Below, piece after piece: positions 53,978 to 63,477 of a DNA stretch of 64,000 bases. Position numbers and translations under genes: made by a program. The notes below the pieces were generated by a model. That model had not been told where the DNA came from. It ran no database searches and saw only the letters and a program-made list of their open reading frames with translations. This stretch comes from Catillopecten margaritatus gill symbiont (GTDB lineage: Bacteria; Pseudomonadota; Gammaproteobacteria; PS1; Pseudothioglobaceae). Within the stretch, counting starts at the first letter, position 1; each line of letters starts with the position of its first letter. The DNA lies in NCBI GenBank assembly GCA_037956075.1, contig CP138327.1, positions 558,001-622,000 of the forward strand. The letters run 5' to 3'.

Positions 53978-55667
53978 TCATTATTCCATTTTTTATTTCA
54001 TATACTTTATCACAGTTTTTAATTGTGCTTAAACGATGAGCAATAATGATTAAAGTTTTATCCTTGCTAATTTTATAGATTTCATTCATAATTTTTTGCT
54101 CTGTCTTGTCATCTAATGCACTGGTTGCCTCGTCTAAAACCAATATTTCTGGTTGTCCGTATAAGGCTCTGGCAATGGCAACGCGTTGTTTTTGTCCACC
54201 ACTGAGTTGGATACCACCCTCTCCGACTAAAGTATCCACCCCTTCTTTGGTTTGTAAAAAGTCAAAAATATTAGACTGTTTTAAAACTTTTTCTAACAAA
54301 GTGTACTCTAATTTTCTGCCAAAACAGATGTTATCGGCAATAGTGCCATCGAATAAATAAACTTGTTGCGGAATGTAGCCGATTTGTGAGCGCCAATTTT
54401 GTAGGTTAGACTCATCTAAAATTGTACTATCAACTTGCATTGTGCCTCTGTTGGGCTGATACAAGCCAATGATTAAGTCTACTAAGGTGCTTTTACCTGC
54501 GCCACTTTCGCCTATAAATGCAATTTTTTCACCTTTGTTGATGATTAAGCTAATGCCATCCAAAACCAACTTATTTTGGTAAGAAAACTCAATATCTATA
54601 AGTTGAATTTGATGGTTAAATTGAATTAATTCACTTTTTAAGTTTTCTTGATTGGTGGATAATTCTTCATTAATAACATCAATTGACCCGTGATAATACA
54701 TTAATTGATTGTATCCCTCTACGATACGATTCACCGAGGGTAACAAACGATATAAGGCTAATACAAATAGACTTAAAGTCGGTAGGATATATGCCACATT
54801 AGACTGGTTGAAATATAATAGAACAACTAACAACAAAACAATTAAAGAAAATCCACTGGTTTCAAGGAATAATCTTGGAAAGGCACTTAGAAACTGATGT
54901 GTTGCATTTGCCTTTGCGTATTTATCGACTGATATAGCAAAATCATTTTTAGTGTCTTTTAGCCTGTCTTCATCTTGTAATTTAATGTGCTTAAAATTAC
55001 CAAATACTCGGTTAATAATTTCGTAAAATTTTGATTGTATTTGTTCTCTTATTACACCAACCACCTTTATTTTTTTAGAGATTGTTTTTGTTAAAAAAAG
55101 TATTTTAATCAAAAAGATAATGGTAAATACGAGTGTTATTTTCCAGCTGGCGATTAGCATCAATATATATAAAAAGACAATGACAAAAGCCTCGGATATC
55201 ATTAACAAAACGGTATTAATAACCGTGGACATTAAGGATGCTTCTGTAATAATTGCCTTAGTTAAATAACTGCTGTTTTTATTGGCAAAGTCTTGGTAAG
55301 GCATTGCTAAGTAAGTTTTGAATAGTTTATTGGTTGTTTCTACATAAATATTTTGGGTGGAATGTGCCATTACATAACTATACAACCAATTCATTCCACC
55401 TCTAAAAATATAAAAACCAATGAGAATAAAACCAAAAGCAATGGCAAAATTAATCTTGTTTTCAAAGCCGAAAAAATCAAAAGTCCGTTGATAATATTGA
55501 TTAGTCTGAATAACCTCAAAGTTTGTAGCGATGTCAATAAATGGCATAATTGCCGAAATGCCAATTGTTTCCACCACCGATACAAAAATAGAAAAAGCCA
55601 CCAACCAAAACAAATGGCGTTTGGTTTTTCTGTCTAATAATTGGCGGAGTTTTTGAATGTAATTCAC
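53970..55667 (-). CDS. PglK-like ABC flippase for lipid-linked oligosaccharide
   Basis: A 565-residue half-transporter starting with GTG: six membrane segments (about 18-300), then an ATPase domain with Walker A IAFIGESGAGKSTLVDLIIG (about 370-389), signature LSGGQKQRVAIARAL and Walker B ILVLDEATSALD. It resembles PglK, which flips finished lipid-linked glycans. With a Wzy-like polymerase also present, it may take the place of a Wzx flippase, which is not seen here. It overlaps the MarR-type regulator by 4 bases. Confidence 0.85.
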   Translation of the reverse strand: MNYIQKLRQLLDRKTKRHLFWLVAFSIFVSVVETIGISAIMPFIDIATNFEVIQTNQYYQRTFDFFGFENKINFAIAFGFILIGFYIFRGGMNWLYSYVMAHSTQNIYVETTNKLFKTYLAMPYQDFANKNSSYLTKAIITEASLMSTVINTVLLMISEAFVIVFLYILMLIASWKITLVFTIIFLIKILFLTKTISKKIKVVGVIREQIQSKFYEIINRVFGNFKHIKLQDEDRLKDTKNDFAISVDKYAKANATHQFLSAFPRLFLETSGFSLIVLLLVVLLYFNQSNVAYILPTLSLFVLALYRLLPSVNRIVEGYNQLMYYHGSIDVINEELSTNQENLKSELIQFNHQIQLIDIEFSYQNKLVLDGISLIINKGEKIAFIGESGAGKSTLVDLIIGLYQPNRGTMQVDSTILDESNLQNWRSQIGYIPQQVYLFDGTIADNICFGRKLEYTLLEKVLKQSNIFDFLQTKEGVDTLVGEGGIQLSGGQKQRVAIARALYGQPEILVLDEATSALDDKTEQKIMNEIYKISKDKTLIIIAHRLSTIKNCDKVYEIKNGIMNA

Positions 55668-55954
55668 CGTCTTACCCGTTGTTTAAGTTGCTCAGTTTTT
55701 CCTTGTAAAAATTGCGTTGTTAATTCAGATTTTTTACTAATACTTTGCAAGGTTAAAAGATAAGTATATTGTGTTTTATTATGACTATTTTTAAGATTTC
55801 TCACTTTAACCAACCCCTTATCAATCAAACTATTTAAGCGGTAATTTGCCTTATTCAAACTCATCCTTAACTTATTCACTAAATCACGCTGTAAATAATG
55901 GAGACTTTGTTCTAAAGTTTGTAAGATTGAGAATTGACTATCTTGATTTAGCAT
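55664..55954 (-). CDS. MarR-family EPS-associated transcriptional regulator
   Basis: A 96-residue winged-helix protein: ILQTLEQSLHYLQRDLVNKL and MSLNKANYRLNSLIDKGLVKVR (recognition helix and wing), followed by a coiled C-terminus. It matches the MarR-type regulators found within EPS and O-antigen loci. A perfect palindrome and -10 box lie directly upstream, so it may control its own operon, including the flippase behind it. Confidence 0.85.
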   Translation of the reverse strand: MLNQDSQFSILQTLEQSLHYLQRDLVNKLRMSLNKANYRLNSLIDKGLVKVRNLKNSHNKTQYTYLLTLQSISKKSELTTQFLQGKTEQLKQRVRR

Positions 55955-55962
55955 TGAAGGAA

Positions 55963-55990
55963 ATTATACCTAAGTGTTCAATAGTTGAAC
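55963..55990 (-). promoter_or_regulatory. Promoter and palindromic operator of the MarR-type regulator
   Basis: Minus strand: the perfect palindrome GTTCAATAGTTGAAC (55976-55990) followed 7 bases later by TATAAT (55963-55968), and the regulator ATG only 8 bases after that. A start site about 7 bases past the -10 box would make an almost leaderless mRNA; no ribosome site is present. A repressor on the palindrome would cover the -35 region. Confidence 0.6.
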
Positions 55991-56078
55991 GGCGATGTAC
56001 GCTCTATATAGAAAGATTTAAGAAGTTATTTAAAATTTTAGAGTAATAAAATAGGTTAATTAACCAACGTCAAAAATT

Positions 56079-56855
56079 TTAATTTTTTTTATTGAACAAC
56101 TGAAATAACTTGGACAGTGGTTTTAATAAAATCTTTAATGGATTTATGTGTAGCCCATTACCCCCCCAAGATTGATAACTCTCTATATTTGCTTTGACGA
56201 TATTTTTAATACTTTTATTACTCTCTCCACCAATCCTCATCTTAACAAAAATTTCAGGCAAATAACTTACGCTAATTCTATGCTTTTCTAAGAATCTAAG
56301 CATAATTTCATAATCAGCAGCAATTTTAAAGTCAAGATTAAAAACTCCATACTTTTTATACACCTCTCTTTTAACAAAAAAAGCAGGGTGTGCTGGATGC
56401 CACCCTTGTTGAAAAAGCCCTACTTGATAAGGTTGAGATTTCCAATATCTAACAACCTTATTGGTATTATCTTGACTTACATATACCAAATCACCATAAA
56501 CACTATCTACATTCTTAACAAGAAACTCATTGACAATATTTTCGACTATATGGTCACTAGCATAAAAGTCATCACTATTTAAAATCCCTACAATATTTCC
56601 AGTAGCAAGTGCTATGCCTTTATTCATCGCATCATAAATACCTGTGTCTGGTTCGGAGACAAATTGTGTAATTTTTCCTTGATACTCTTTTATAAGTTCA
56701 ATGGTGCCATCCGTGGAAACGCCGTCAATGATAACATATTCAATATTTGAATATGTTTGTGATAATACAGAATCTATAGTATCTTTTATAGTTTCCCTGC
56801 CATTTCGAACCACTGTAATGATTGATACTAAATTTTTACTATTTTTTTTACACAT
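56079..56855 (-). CDS. GT2 family glycosyltransferase
   Basis: A 258-residue GT-A enzyme: SIITVVRNGRETIKDTIDSV (about 11-30), YVIIDGVSTDGTIELIKEY, DTGIYDAMNKGIALATG and GILNSDDFY with the D-x-D-like metal site. WHPAHPAFFVKREVY and DFKIAADYEIMLRFL mark the acceptor side. It is the WcaE-like subgroup. It lies 4 bases after another GT2. Donor sugar cannot be told. Confidence 0.88.
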   Translation of the reverse strand: MCKKNSKNLVSIITVVRNGRETIKDTIDSVLSQTYSNIEYVIIDGVSTDGTIELIKEYQGKITQFVSEPDTGIYDAMNKGIALATGNIVGILNSDDFYASDHIVENIVNEFLVKNVDSVYGDLVYVSQDNTNKVVRYWKSQPYQVGLFQQGWHPAHPAFFVKREVYKKYGVFNLDFKIAADYEIMLRFLEKHRISVSYLPEIFVKMRIGGESNKSIKNIVKANIESYQSWGGNGLHINPLKILLKPLSKLFQLFNKKN

Positions 56856-56859
56856 GGTT

Positions 56860-57666
56860 TTAATTTAACCCTAATATCATTTTTTTAAGTGTAGCGACAA
56901 TCCTAGTTAAAATAAACCACCTGTCATACCTTGGCAGGAATAATAATTTAAGATATTCTATAATTAAATAAATATAATTCTTAATCCTGTTATTCAAAGG
57001 TATTTCTTTTCTACTTGCCGATTCAGGGCGCTCATAAATATAATAACAAGCTTCTTCATGGGGTTTACAAAGTTTTTCTATACTTTTGGAGATAGTTGCC
57101 ATAAACAAACTATCTTCACCATTTTTGACATTGATATCAAATCTAATATCACCAATAATATCTCTATGGATTAATTTTGCACAGATGGGTGAATAATATT
57201 TACGCGCCTTGAATTTAGATGCTTCTGATAAGCAAAGTTTTTCATATGATGCTCCTATCCAGTGATTTGTTGCAGCGTCAATGCTCTCCTTAAAGCTATA
57301 AACCTTGGCAATTCCTACACTTTTATCCGTAGAAACTTTTAACAGGTCATTTAAATAATTAGCCGATATTAAATCATCATCATCGACAAAAGTAACAAAC
57401 TTCTCTTTGGAAAAATCAATTAATTGATTTCTAGCATTAGAGACGCCTGGCTCTTCAATATAAACATACTCAGATTTAAAACTATGTGATTTGAGTAGGG
57501 ATAATATTTCATTCTCATAAGGGATTTTATCTCCATTCAAGGCAATATAAACACAAAATTTATCTTTGGATAAAGTTTGAACATCAATAGATTTCAAACA
57601 TTGTTTTAAGTATTCCTGTGGCTTGCAAGTGGGAATAATCACTGCAATTCCTTGGCTATGTTTCAT
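56860..57666 (-). CDS. GT2 family glycosyltransferase
   Basis: A 268-residue enzyme: GIAVIIPTCKPQEYLKQCLK at the start, FVTFVDDDDLISANYLNDLL (D-x-D metal site near 92) and NGEDSLFMATISKS, with a hydrophobic C-terminal helix region. The N-terminal fragment at 52.3-52.9 kb is a close relative, so the locus once held two versions. Its start overlaps the polymerase stop by 4 bases. Confidence 0.88.
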   Translation of the reverse strand: MKHSQGIAVIIPTCKPQEYLKQCLKSIDVQTLSKDKFCVYIALNGDKIPYENEILSLLKSHSFKSEYVYIEEPGVSNARNQLIDFSKEKFVTFVDDDDLISANYLNDLLKVSTDKSVGIAKVYSFKESIDAATNHWIGASYEKLCLSEASKFKARKYYSPICAKLIHRDIIGDIRFDINVKNGEDSLFMATISKSIEKLCKPHEEACYYIYERPESASRKEIPLNNRIKNYIYLIIEYLKLLFLPRYDRWFILTRIVATLKKMILGLN

Positions 57667-58691
57667 TTAACTAACTTTATATCGTCAACACTTTTGGATA
57701 AAAATATTTGATATGGAACAAGCGCGTTCTTAGTTGGCTCTTTATATGATAAATAAAAACTAGTGGCATACAATAATATTGAAAATAAAACTGTCGCAAG
57801 ATAAAACTGCTTCTTTTCAAACTTGTACTTTAATTCAGGAATTAATAAAATTAAATAAATAATAAAATAATAAGAGATTCTTGTTGCAAAATCCCCTATA
57901 AAAAGAAATGCGTTATATGTGCAAACACCTACAATAAATACATTGTAGTAAAATTTTGATTCTGTTGACTTAAAGGAATTATAGAAAAACATGAAAATTA
58001 CAGCCGATAGTAATAAAAATAACTGCATCTTTGCCCCTGTACCTCGATTGAGAACAGGGAGAATGTAATCACTGTATTTAGGAAGGTGTTCGATAATATA
58101 ATATAGAACGGGAGTTGTGAAAAATGAAGCGATAATAAGGGAACTGGTTATAAACCTATTCAATTCAATCCTATATAAAAAATAAAACACGATACCGATA
58201 ATTGCACTGTAATGGAACATCATGGCTAATGCTACTATTGCCAAATAATAATAAAAATTCCTTTGAACAATATACTTTATGCCATAAAAAAGTATTGCTA
58301 TTGCACAGTATTGTCTAACAATACCAAAAGAAGAAAGGTAGAAATGAGGGACAGAGATAAAAATAAGCAATGATACTAAATAATCTTTACTGTAGCGTCT
58401 CAAGGTGTGATGAATACCATAAACAATAATGAATGAGGTGATAATGAAAAATAATTGAGCAAAACCAGTGTATCTGGCAAGCTCTATCAGGTACATGGGC
58501 ATGGGTTCAAAGTTTACATCGGTTGAATTTGCCGCCTTATAATATGATACATAATCATATCCAACATCAAACCTAATGGCGGAAAAAATAAACACCGTAA
58601 AAAACAATATGTTATATTTAAGATTTACCCCTTTAGTATTCCGCAATCCAACAAACAGCACAACGAAATAAAAAAATATATATGGCAACAC
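57663..58691 (-). CDS. EpsG/Wzy-like polysaccharide polymerase
   Basis: A 342-residue membrane protein with about ten segments. The N-terminus (FVGLRNTKGVNLKY) and the AIRFDVGYDYVSYYKA loop match the EpsG family of O-antigen and capsule polymerases, which have an R-x-x-x-G-x-D-Y motif. It begins with GTG right after the upstream stop, with GGAAAGGG before it. It should join repeat units in the periplasm. Confidence 0.8.
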   Translation of the reverse strand: MLPYIFFYFVVLFVGLRNTKGVNLKYNILFFTVFIFSAIRFDVGYDYVSYYKAANSTDVNFEPMPMYLIELARYTGFAQLFFIITSFIIVYGIHHTLRRYSKDYLVSLLIFISVPHFYLSSFGIVRQYCAIAILFYGIKYIVQRNFYYYLAIVALAMMFHYSAIIGIVFYFLYRIELNRFITSSLIIASFFTTPVLYYIIEHLPKYSDYILPVLNRGTGAKMQLFLLLSAVIFMFFYNSFKSTESKFYYNVFIVGVCTYNAFLFIGDFATRISYYFIIYLILLIPELKYKFEKKQFYLATVLFSILLYATSFYLSYKEPTKNALVPYQIFLSKSVDDIKLVK

Positions 58692-59468
58692 TTACCCTTT
58701 CCTCTTGTTCAGTCTTTTGATTGTATTCAATGGTAATTTTCTTTTTATCATAATTTTTAGTAAAAGTAAAAAATAAGCAAACCGAATTTGTAATTTGTAT
58801 TGTCTGATATTTTTTAAAATTTTTATCCTTTCCAGTGTTGATTTTACCTCATTACTACTAGAAACTCCGTCCATTGCAAAAATAGAAACAACTACTGGAA
58901 TTCGTTTAACTTTATTTTTATTATTGATATAAGCCCTCAAGAGAAAATCATAATCGCCTGCAATTTTATATTCTAAACTAAATAGATTTTTTTTATGGTA
59001 AGTTGTATTAACAAAAGAACTTTGGTGCCCTATTACTTGACCATAATACATTTTAGATAAATCTAAGCTAGGTTTTAAAGAAGTGTAAGTGCCGTAATCA
59101 AGAATAGTATCACCATATACAACTATCATGTCATCACCTAATGCAGGTATAACCTTATCTACAACACTTTTATCAAGAAAGCAATCGCCTGAATTCATAA
59201 AATTAATCCAGTCACCAGTTGCTAAATCAATACCTTTGTTCATTGCATCATAAATACCTTTGTCAGGCTCACTTATCCAGCGAGAAATTTTATCTTCGTA
59301 TTTTTTAATAATCTCCACTGTGCCATCAGTTGAGCCACCATCAATGACAATGTATTCTATATTCTCATGAGTTTGACTTACGACACTTTGTATAGTTTCT
59401 TCTAAAAATTCAACACCATTAAAAACAATGGTTACAATTGATATTAAGGGACTAGTAGTAATACTCAT
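58692..59468 (-). CDS. GT2 family glycosyltransferase
   Basis: A 258-residue WcaE-like enzyme: SIVTIVFNGVEFLEETIQSV, YIVIDGGSTDGTVEIIKKYE, DKGIYDAMNKGIDLATGDW, INFMNSGDCFLD and IGHQSSFVNTTYHKK. The layout is the same as at 56079-56855 but the sequences are well diverged, so they probably add different sugars. Stop and polymerase start are adjacent. Confidence 0.88.
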   Translation of the reverse strand: MSITTSPLISIVTIVFNGVEFLEETIQSVVSQTHENIEYIVIDGGSTDGTVEIIKKYEDKISRWISEPDKGIYDAMNKGIDLATGDWINFMNSGDCFLDKSVVDKVIPALGDDMIVVYGDTILDYGTYTSLKPSLDLSKMYYGQVIGHQSSFVNTTYHKKNLFSLEYKIAGDYDFLLRAYINNKNKVKRIPVVVSIFAMDGVSSSNEVKSTLERIKILKNIRQYKLQIRFAYFLLLLKIMIKRKLPLNTIKRLNKRKG

Positions 59469-59470
59469 TA

Positions 59471-60340
59471 TTAAGATAAATACCTATAAAAACCAAGTTT
59501 ATGCAGCACCTCTTTAATTCTAAACTTTATCAATGATATTAATACATTGCCCTTTCTAACATGAAATAAAACATTTTTATATTTTTCATTATATTTAAAA
59601 TACCTATACTGCCTACCATTATCAAGAGCATGCAACTTGTTGGAAATCAAACCCTTCGTTGCATTTGCACCACTCCCACTATAGCACCATGGATTGTCGC
59701 CAAATTGTGTTGGCTCTTTAAATGGTCTTAATTTATATTTTTTATACAATAAACTAAATATAGACTGATCGTGTCTATGATCAATAAAATATTTACTTTG
59801 ATTAATATCGTTATATTTATCCGTTATATTTATTTCATTACAGCTGTATTGTAAATGTTGCTTAAAAAAATCCACACTTTTTTTAGTTTTCTTCACGAGA
59901 ACATATCCGCCCATAATCTGATTAGATTCTTTAAAAAAATCGTTATCGCACCCCATGTTTATAAATAACTCTTTTTTCGTCCATTGCTTCTCTATTAAAG
60001 GAACTTCAAAACCCATAATATCTTGGTCGTATTTTTCTAATTCTTTTATCAAAATATCAACTGACTTCAAAAAAAATGCTCCGGAGTCGCAATAAAATAG
60101 ATAATCTCCATTATTAATTTCCTGAATTTTTTTATTTATAAAATATGTTTTCCACAACCAATACCCACCACCCCTTGGTTGCCTTAATATAACTTCATTT
60201 TCTTTATAAAAAATTTTATCTGTATCTTGTGGTCCGTAAGCAGTTACCTCATCAAAATTTCCAACCAATTTAGCCATAAAAATAGCAAATTTTTGTTGCT
60301 TTTTAAAGGATTTATCGGAGTAATTTATATAATATTTCAT
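59471..60340 (-). CDS. Putative glycosyltransferase, uncharacterised family
   Basis: A 289-residue protein. The RQPRGGGYWLWKTYFINKK stretch (about 54-72) and DYLFYCDSGAFFLKS (D-x-G metal-type site, about 79-93) recall GT-A enzymes with a GGGYWxWK motif found in surface glycan loci. Later MGGYVLVKKTKKSVDFF and DHRHDQSIFSLL fit the same group. No signal or membrane segment. I would not name a donor. Confidence 0.65.
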   Translation of the reverse strand: MKYYINYSDKSFKKQQKFAIFMAKLVGNFDEVTAYGPQDTDKIFYKENEVILRQPRGGGYWLWKTYFINKKIQEINNGDYLFYCDSGAFFLKSVDILIKELEKYDQDIMGFEVPLIEKQWTKKELFINMGCDNDFFKESNQIMGGYVLVKKTKKSVDFFKQHLQYSCNEINITDKYNDINQSKYFIDHRHDQSIFSLLYKKYKLRPFKEPTQFGDNPWCYSGSGANATKGLISNKLHALDNGRQYRYFKYNEKYKNVLFHVRKGNVLISLIKFRIKEVLHKLGFYRYLS

Positions 60341-60351
60341 GCGATTAAATT

Positions 60352-61326
60352 TTACTTAAAGATTCTTTTCACTTGTACAAGTTGTGTAATTATTTCATCT
60401 CCAAACAAATTGGACAAAACTGTCTTTGTGTATCTTTTTAATAAACTACTTTTCTCACTATTGGTCGCTTGTTGACAATAAATTTCTAATTGTTCTTTTA
60501 ATATATTGTTATCTAAAATATTTGTTTTACTATTACCCAGTAAAATCTTGTCAATAATTTTCTTTGATGTTTTTTTTCTAATAAATATTTTATAAGCAAT
60601 ATCTGTAAATTTACGCACTTCTTTATCCGTTATCATTGGGCATACTGTTTTTAAATAATTACAACGAACCCTGTAGGCGACTTTCATCGGTTTAATGCCA
60701 TTAGTTTGATTAGAGTGTATGCGATATTTAATTAGCGCAGATGGGATGTTGGCATAATGATATTGCTCACTCCCTCGCACCCATAAATCATAATCCTCCG
60801 CCCCATTATATTGTTTGCGATATTTTAAATTGCAAAAAAAATCTTTTTTTCCCATAACGGTTGGGTGTCCTATACAAGAATTAAATAATAAAGCAACTTG
60901 TATTTCATTGTTTAAAATTGGATTTTTCTGAAGGTTTGTATCACCAATTTCATTAAAGCATTGCATCCAACTTCCACATATATCAATATCTGGATTTTTT
61001 TGCATAAAATTAACCTGTACTTCAAATCTACTGGGAAGGCAAATATCATCTGCATCTATTCTTGCAATATATTTACCCTTAGCAAATTTAATGCCTTTAT
61101 TTAAGGTGTCTGCTATCCTAAGGTTTTCTTTATTTTTTACATAAAAGATGCGCTTATCTACATAAGATAAAATAATTTCTTCAGTTCTATCTGTTGACCC
61201 ATCATTAATAATAATAAATTCAAAATTTACAAAAGTTTGACATAAAACACTATCAATGCACTCTTTTAGATATTGCTCGCCATTAAAAACAGGCATTACA
61301 ACAGAAATTAAAGGAGGGTTGCTCAT
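60352..61326 (-). CDS. GT2 family glycosyltransferase
   Basis: A 324-residue enzyme from the ATG at 61326, which overlaps the fucosyltransferase stop (ATGA). ISVVMPVFNGEQYLKECIDS, IINDGSTDRTEEIILSY, ARIDADDICLPSRFEVQVNF (D-A-D-D metal site) and YNGAEDYDLWVRGSEQ are typical of GT2 enzymes. It is longer than its neighbours by a C-terminal helical part. Confidence 0.88.
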   Translation of the reverse strand: MSNPPLISVVMPVFNGEQYLKECIDSVLCQTFVNFEFIIINDGSTDRTEEIILSYVDKRIFYVKNKENLRIADTLNKGIKFAKGKYIARIDADDICLPSRFEVQVNFMQKNPDIDICGSWMQCFNEIGDTNLQKNPILNNEIQVALLFNSCIGHPTVMGKKDFFCNLKYRKQYNGAEDYDLWVRGSEQYHYANIPSALIKYRIHSNQTNGIKPMKVAYRVRCNYLKTVCPMITDKEVRKFTDIAYKIFIRKKTSKKIIDKILLGNSKTNILDNNILKEQLEIYCQQATNSEKSSLLKRYTKTVLSNLFGDEIITQLVQVKRIFK

Positions 61327-62195
61327 AATCTCACCCAATCATCAGGGGTTACATCTGTTGTATTGATTGAAGTATCGTTAAACCATTGTTTGGGTGCGAT
61401 AACAATCTTTTCATTGTTCTGATTAAGCCAAGCACCCCACCAACTAAAAGAACTATTGGCAATAATATTATGCTTACATACACTCATTAAATACATCTCC
61501 TCATGGTCGGGTACACTACCATCAAGATCCACAAATACTTTATTTTTAATAAAATCAAGGTTGTCTTTCGCCCATATTAAATCATCACTAAAAATATAAA
61601 AACAAGCCTCGGAGATATTTTGAGTCACATACTCAACCGCTTCTTGATAATACCCTAAAGAGCAAATACCGTGGAAAGCGTTAGTTTCCTCACTCTCTAC
61701 ATAATCCCCTCGTCTTATGTGTAAACTTACAGCATTATTTAGCAATATTCCTTCTTTGTATTGTTGGCTTTTTATATGTAATGGGTCTTTTAGTGTAAAT
61801 TGCTTCAAAAGGTCGTTACGACTCTCTCTAAAATAAAGCTCGCTTTGCCAATAACCACTAAAATAAGTATTGTTTTTTATATTAAAAACATTTGCATCAA
61901 AATGACAATTGCCTTCTTGGTAAAAATACCCCCTATTTAAAAGCTTATATGCAATAATTTTTATTTTTTTTATTATCCCATTTAATAAATTTCTTTTTTT
62001 ACGCTTGACCCTGTAATGCGTAAATTTATCCTTGATTTTAAATATATTTAATTGGTATGGACGACAATGCTCGCAATCTTCAAAGTCGCTAATATCAATA
62101 TCAAACGATTTTTTGGTTTTTTTAGAGACACTATAAGCAAATGCATACTGAAACATTTGATTGCCCAACCCCCCTACAATACTTACAGTTATCAT
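61323..62195 (-). CDS. Alpha-1,2-fucosyltransferase (GT11)
   Basis: A 290-residue protein with the GT11 features: GGLGNQMFQYAFAYSVSKKT (about 8-27), HIRRGDYVESEE (H-x-R-R-x-D-Y, about 157-168), YIFSDDLIWAKDNL and ANSSFSWWGAWLN. It should move fucose from GDP-fucose onto a galactose or similar. The GDP-fucose synthase gene at the window end supplies the donor, which supports the call. Confidence 0.9.
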   Translation of the reverse strand: MITVSIVGGLGNQMFQYAFAYSVSKKTKKSFDIDISDFEDCEHCRPYQLNIFKIKDKFTHYRVKRKKRNLLNGIIKKIKIIAYKLLNRGYFYQEGNCHFDANVFNIKNNTYFSGYWQSELYFRESRNDLLKQFTLKDPLHIKSQQYKEGILLNNAVSLHIRRGDYVESEETNAFHGICSLGYYQEAVEYVTQNISEACFYIFSDDLIWAKDNLDFIKNKVFVDLDGSVPDHEEMYLMSVCKHNIIANSSFSWWGAWLNQNNEKIVIAPKQWFNDTSINTTDVTPDDWVRL

Positions 62196-62938
62196 TTGTT
62201 TTTCTTAAATAAAAAACATCCACAGCCATACACTTGAGAATCGGATTGCTCTTGTGTTGCATTAATGATAATCCCTTCGGTTGATTCGTCTGGAATTAAA
62301 GAAAACTCTATTAATTCTAGATTTTGAAAATAAGATAAAATTTGAGCATAGGTGTAAATTCTATGTGCATTAAACATTATTTTGGCGGACCCTCCAATTG
62401 GAACAACAAATAACAAATATCCACCTATAGAAACAACTCGCTTTAACTCTTCTATCGCCTGCAAGTCTCCATCAACATCTAATGCATCTCCATAACAACC
62501 AAGTCCCACATGCTCAACAACATGCATACAAGATAATGAGTTAATTGAGTTATTTTTAAAAGGTAGATTATTTAGATCTATATGTGTATGCGTTAGATTA
62601 TCTAGCTTAATATGTACTGGATTAAACTCATAGAATGTTATTGGCACAAATGCTGAAACCAATGTAGAGAAATAGGTAAAAGAAGATATATCCACATGTT
62701 GATCTGGCGATAACTGCTGTAATTTCCTTGCTGCCCAAGCAGTATGATACACATAATGATTATCAAATCCTGTTGTTTTTCCTTTCTCATCTAAAATTGG
62801 CCATTTATCTTTATTTTGAACCAAAAATCTATCACCATGAGTCGCTTTAAAAATCTTAAGCTCTTTTTGATATTCGGCATATTGACGATATCCTGCACTG
62901 AATAGCTTTAAGATTTTTTTTATTTTCATACTTAACAT
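62192..62938 (-). CDS. DUF268 family protein (methyltransferase-like)
   Basis: A 248-residue protein with VDISSFTYFSTLVSAFVPIT, SLSCMHVVEHVGLGCYGDALD and AIEELKRVVSIGGYLLFVVP, which follow the order of a class I methyltransferase and match DUF268 members in glycan loci. It overlaps the fucosyltransferase start and the methyltransferase stop. The start may be 62938 or the second ATG at 62929. It lacks an obvious G-x-G-x-G SAM motif. Confidence 0.75.
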   Translation of the reverse strand: MLSMKIKKILKLFSAGYRQYAEYQKELKIFKATHGDRFLVQNKDKWPILDEKGKTTGFDNHYVYHTAWAARKLQQLSPDQHVDISSFTYFSTLVSAFVPITFYEFNPVHIKLDNLTHTHIDLNNLPFKNNSINSLSCMHVVEHVGLGCYGDALDVDGDLQAIEELKRVVSIGGYLLFVVPIGGSAKIMFNAHRIYTYAQILSYFQNLELIEFSLIPDESTEGIIINATQEQSDSQVYGCGCFLFKKNK

Positions 62939-63477
62939 AATTCTTTGATTGCCTCCAAATTTAAACTCATCATCATTCCATGCTTTTTATCCATATGCGG
63001 TAGATAAGCTTGAGAAAAGTCATCTATGGAAGAGTGTTCAGTTTTTTGCCAGTCGTATTCTTGTATGTTGTTAAAGCCAATTTCTTTTAATGTCTTAACC
63101 AGTAATTTTTTATTAAATATCATCTTATGATAATCATACTCCCCTACCTTTTGCCCACCGATTAAAAGGTCCAATAACAAATCCAAATTATCATCTTTTT
63201 GCGTATAGTACTTGACAATGGCATCAAAGCTTGGAACCGAGATTCTTAACATGCCACCAGGTTTTAACGCTCTATGCCATTCTTTCAATACATCCTTATA
63301 TTCATTCCTGCCAAAATGTTCCAACACATGTGCACTATATATTAATTCTACACTATCATTTTCTGCAAAATCTAAATCATTGACAGGTACTTGATAATCC
63401 ACATGCTCTAAATCTTGTAAATCAACATGTGTAAAGCCATCAATATATATCTTACCACACCCTAAATGTAATTTCAT
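62932..63477 (-). CDS. Class I SAM-dependent methyltransferase
   Basis: A 181-residue protein from the ATG at 63477, overlapping the fcl stop. [20 protein letters not shown] holds the SAM-binding L-G-C-G motif, then [16 protein letters not shown] and [18 protein letters not shown]. It may methylate a sugar of the repeat unit or the lipid-linked chain. Target unknown. Confidence 0.83.
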   Translation of the reverse strand: MKLHLGCGKIYIDGFTHVDLQDLEHVDYQVPVNDLDFAENDSVELIYSAHVLEHFGRNEYKDVLKEWHRALKPGGMLRISVPSFDAIVKYYTQKDDNLDLLLDLLIGGQKVGEYDYHKMIFNKKLLVKTLKEIGFNNIQEYDWQKTEHSSIDDFSQAYLPHMDKKHGMMMSLNLEAIKELC

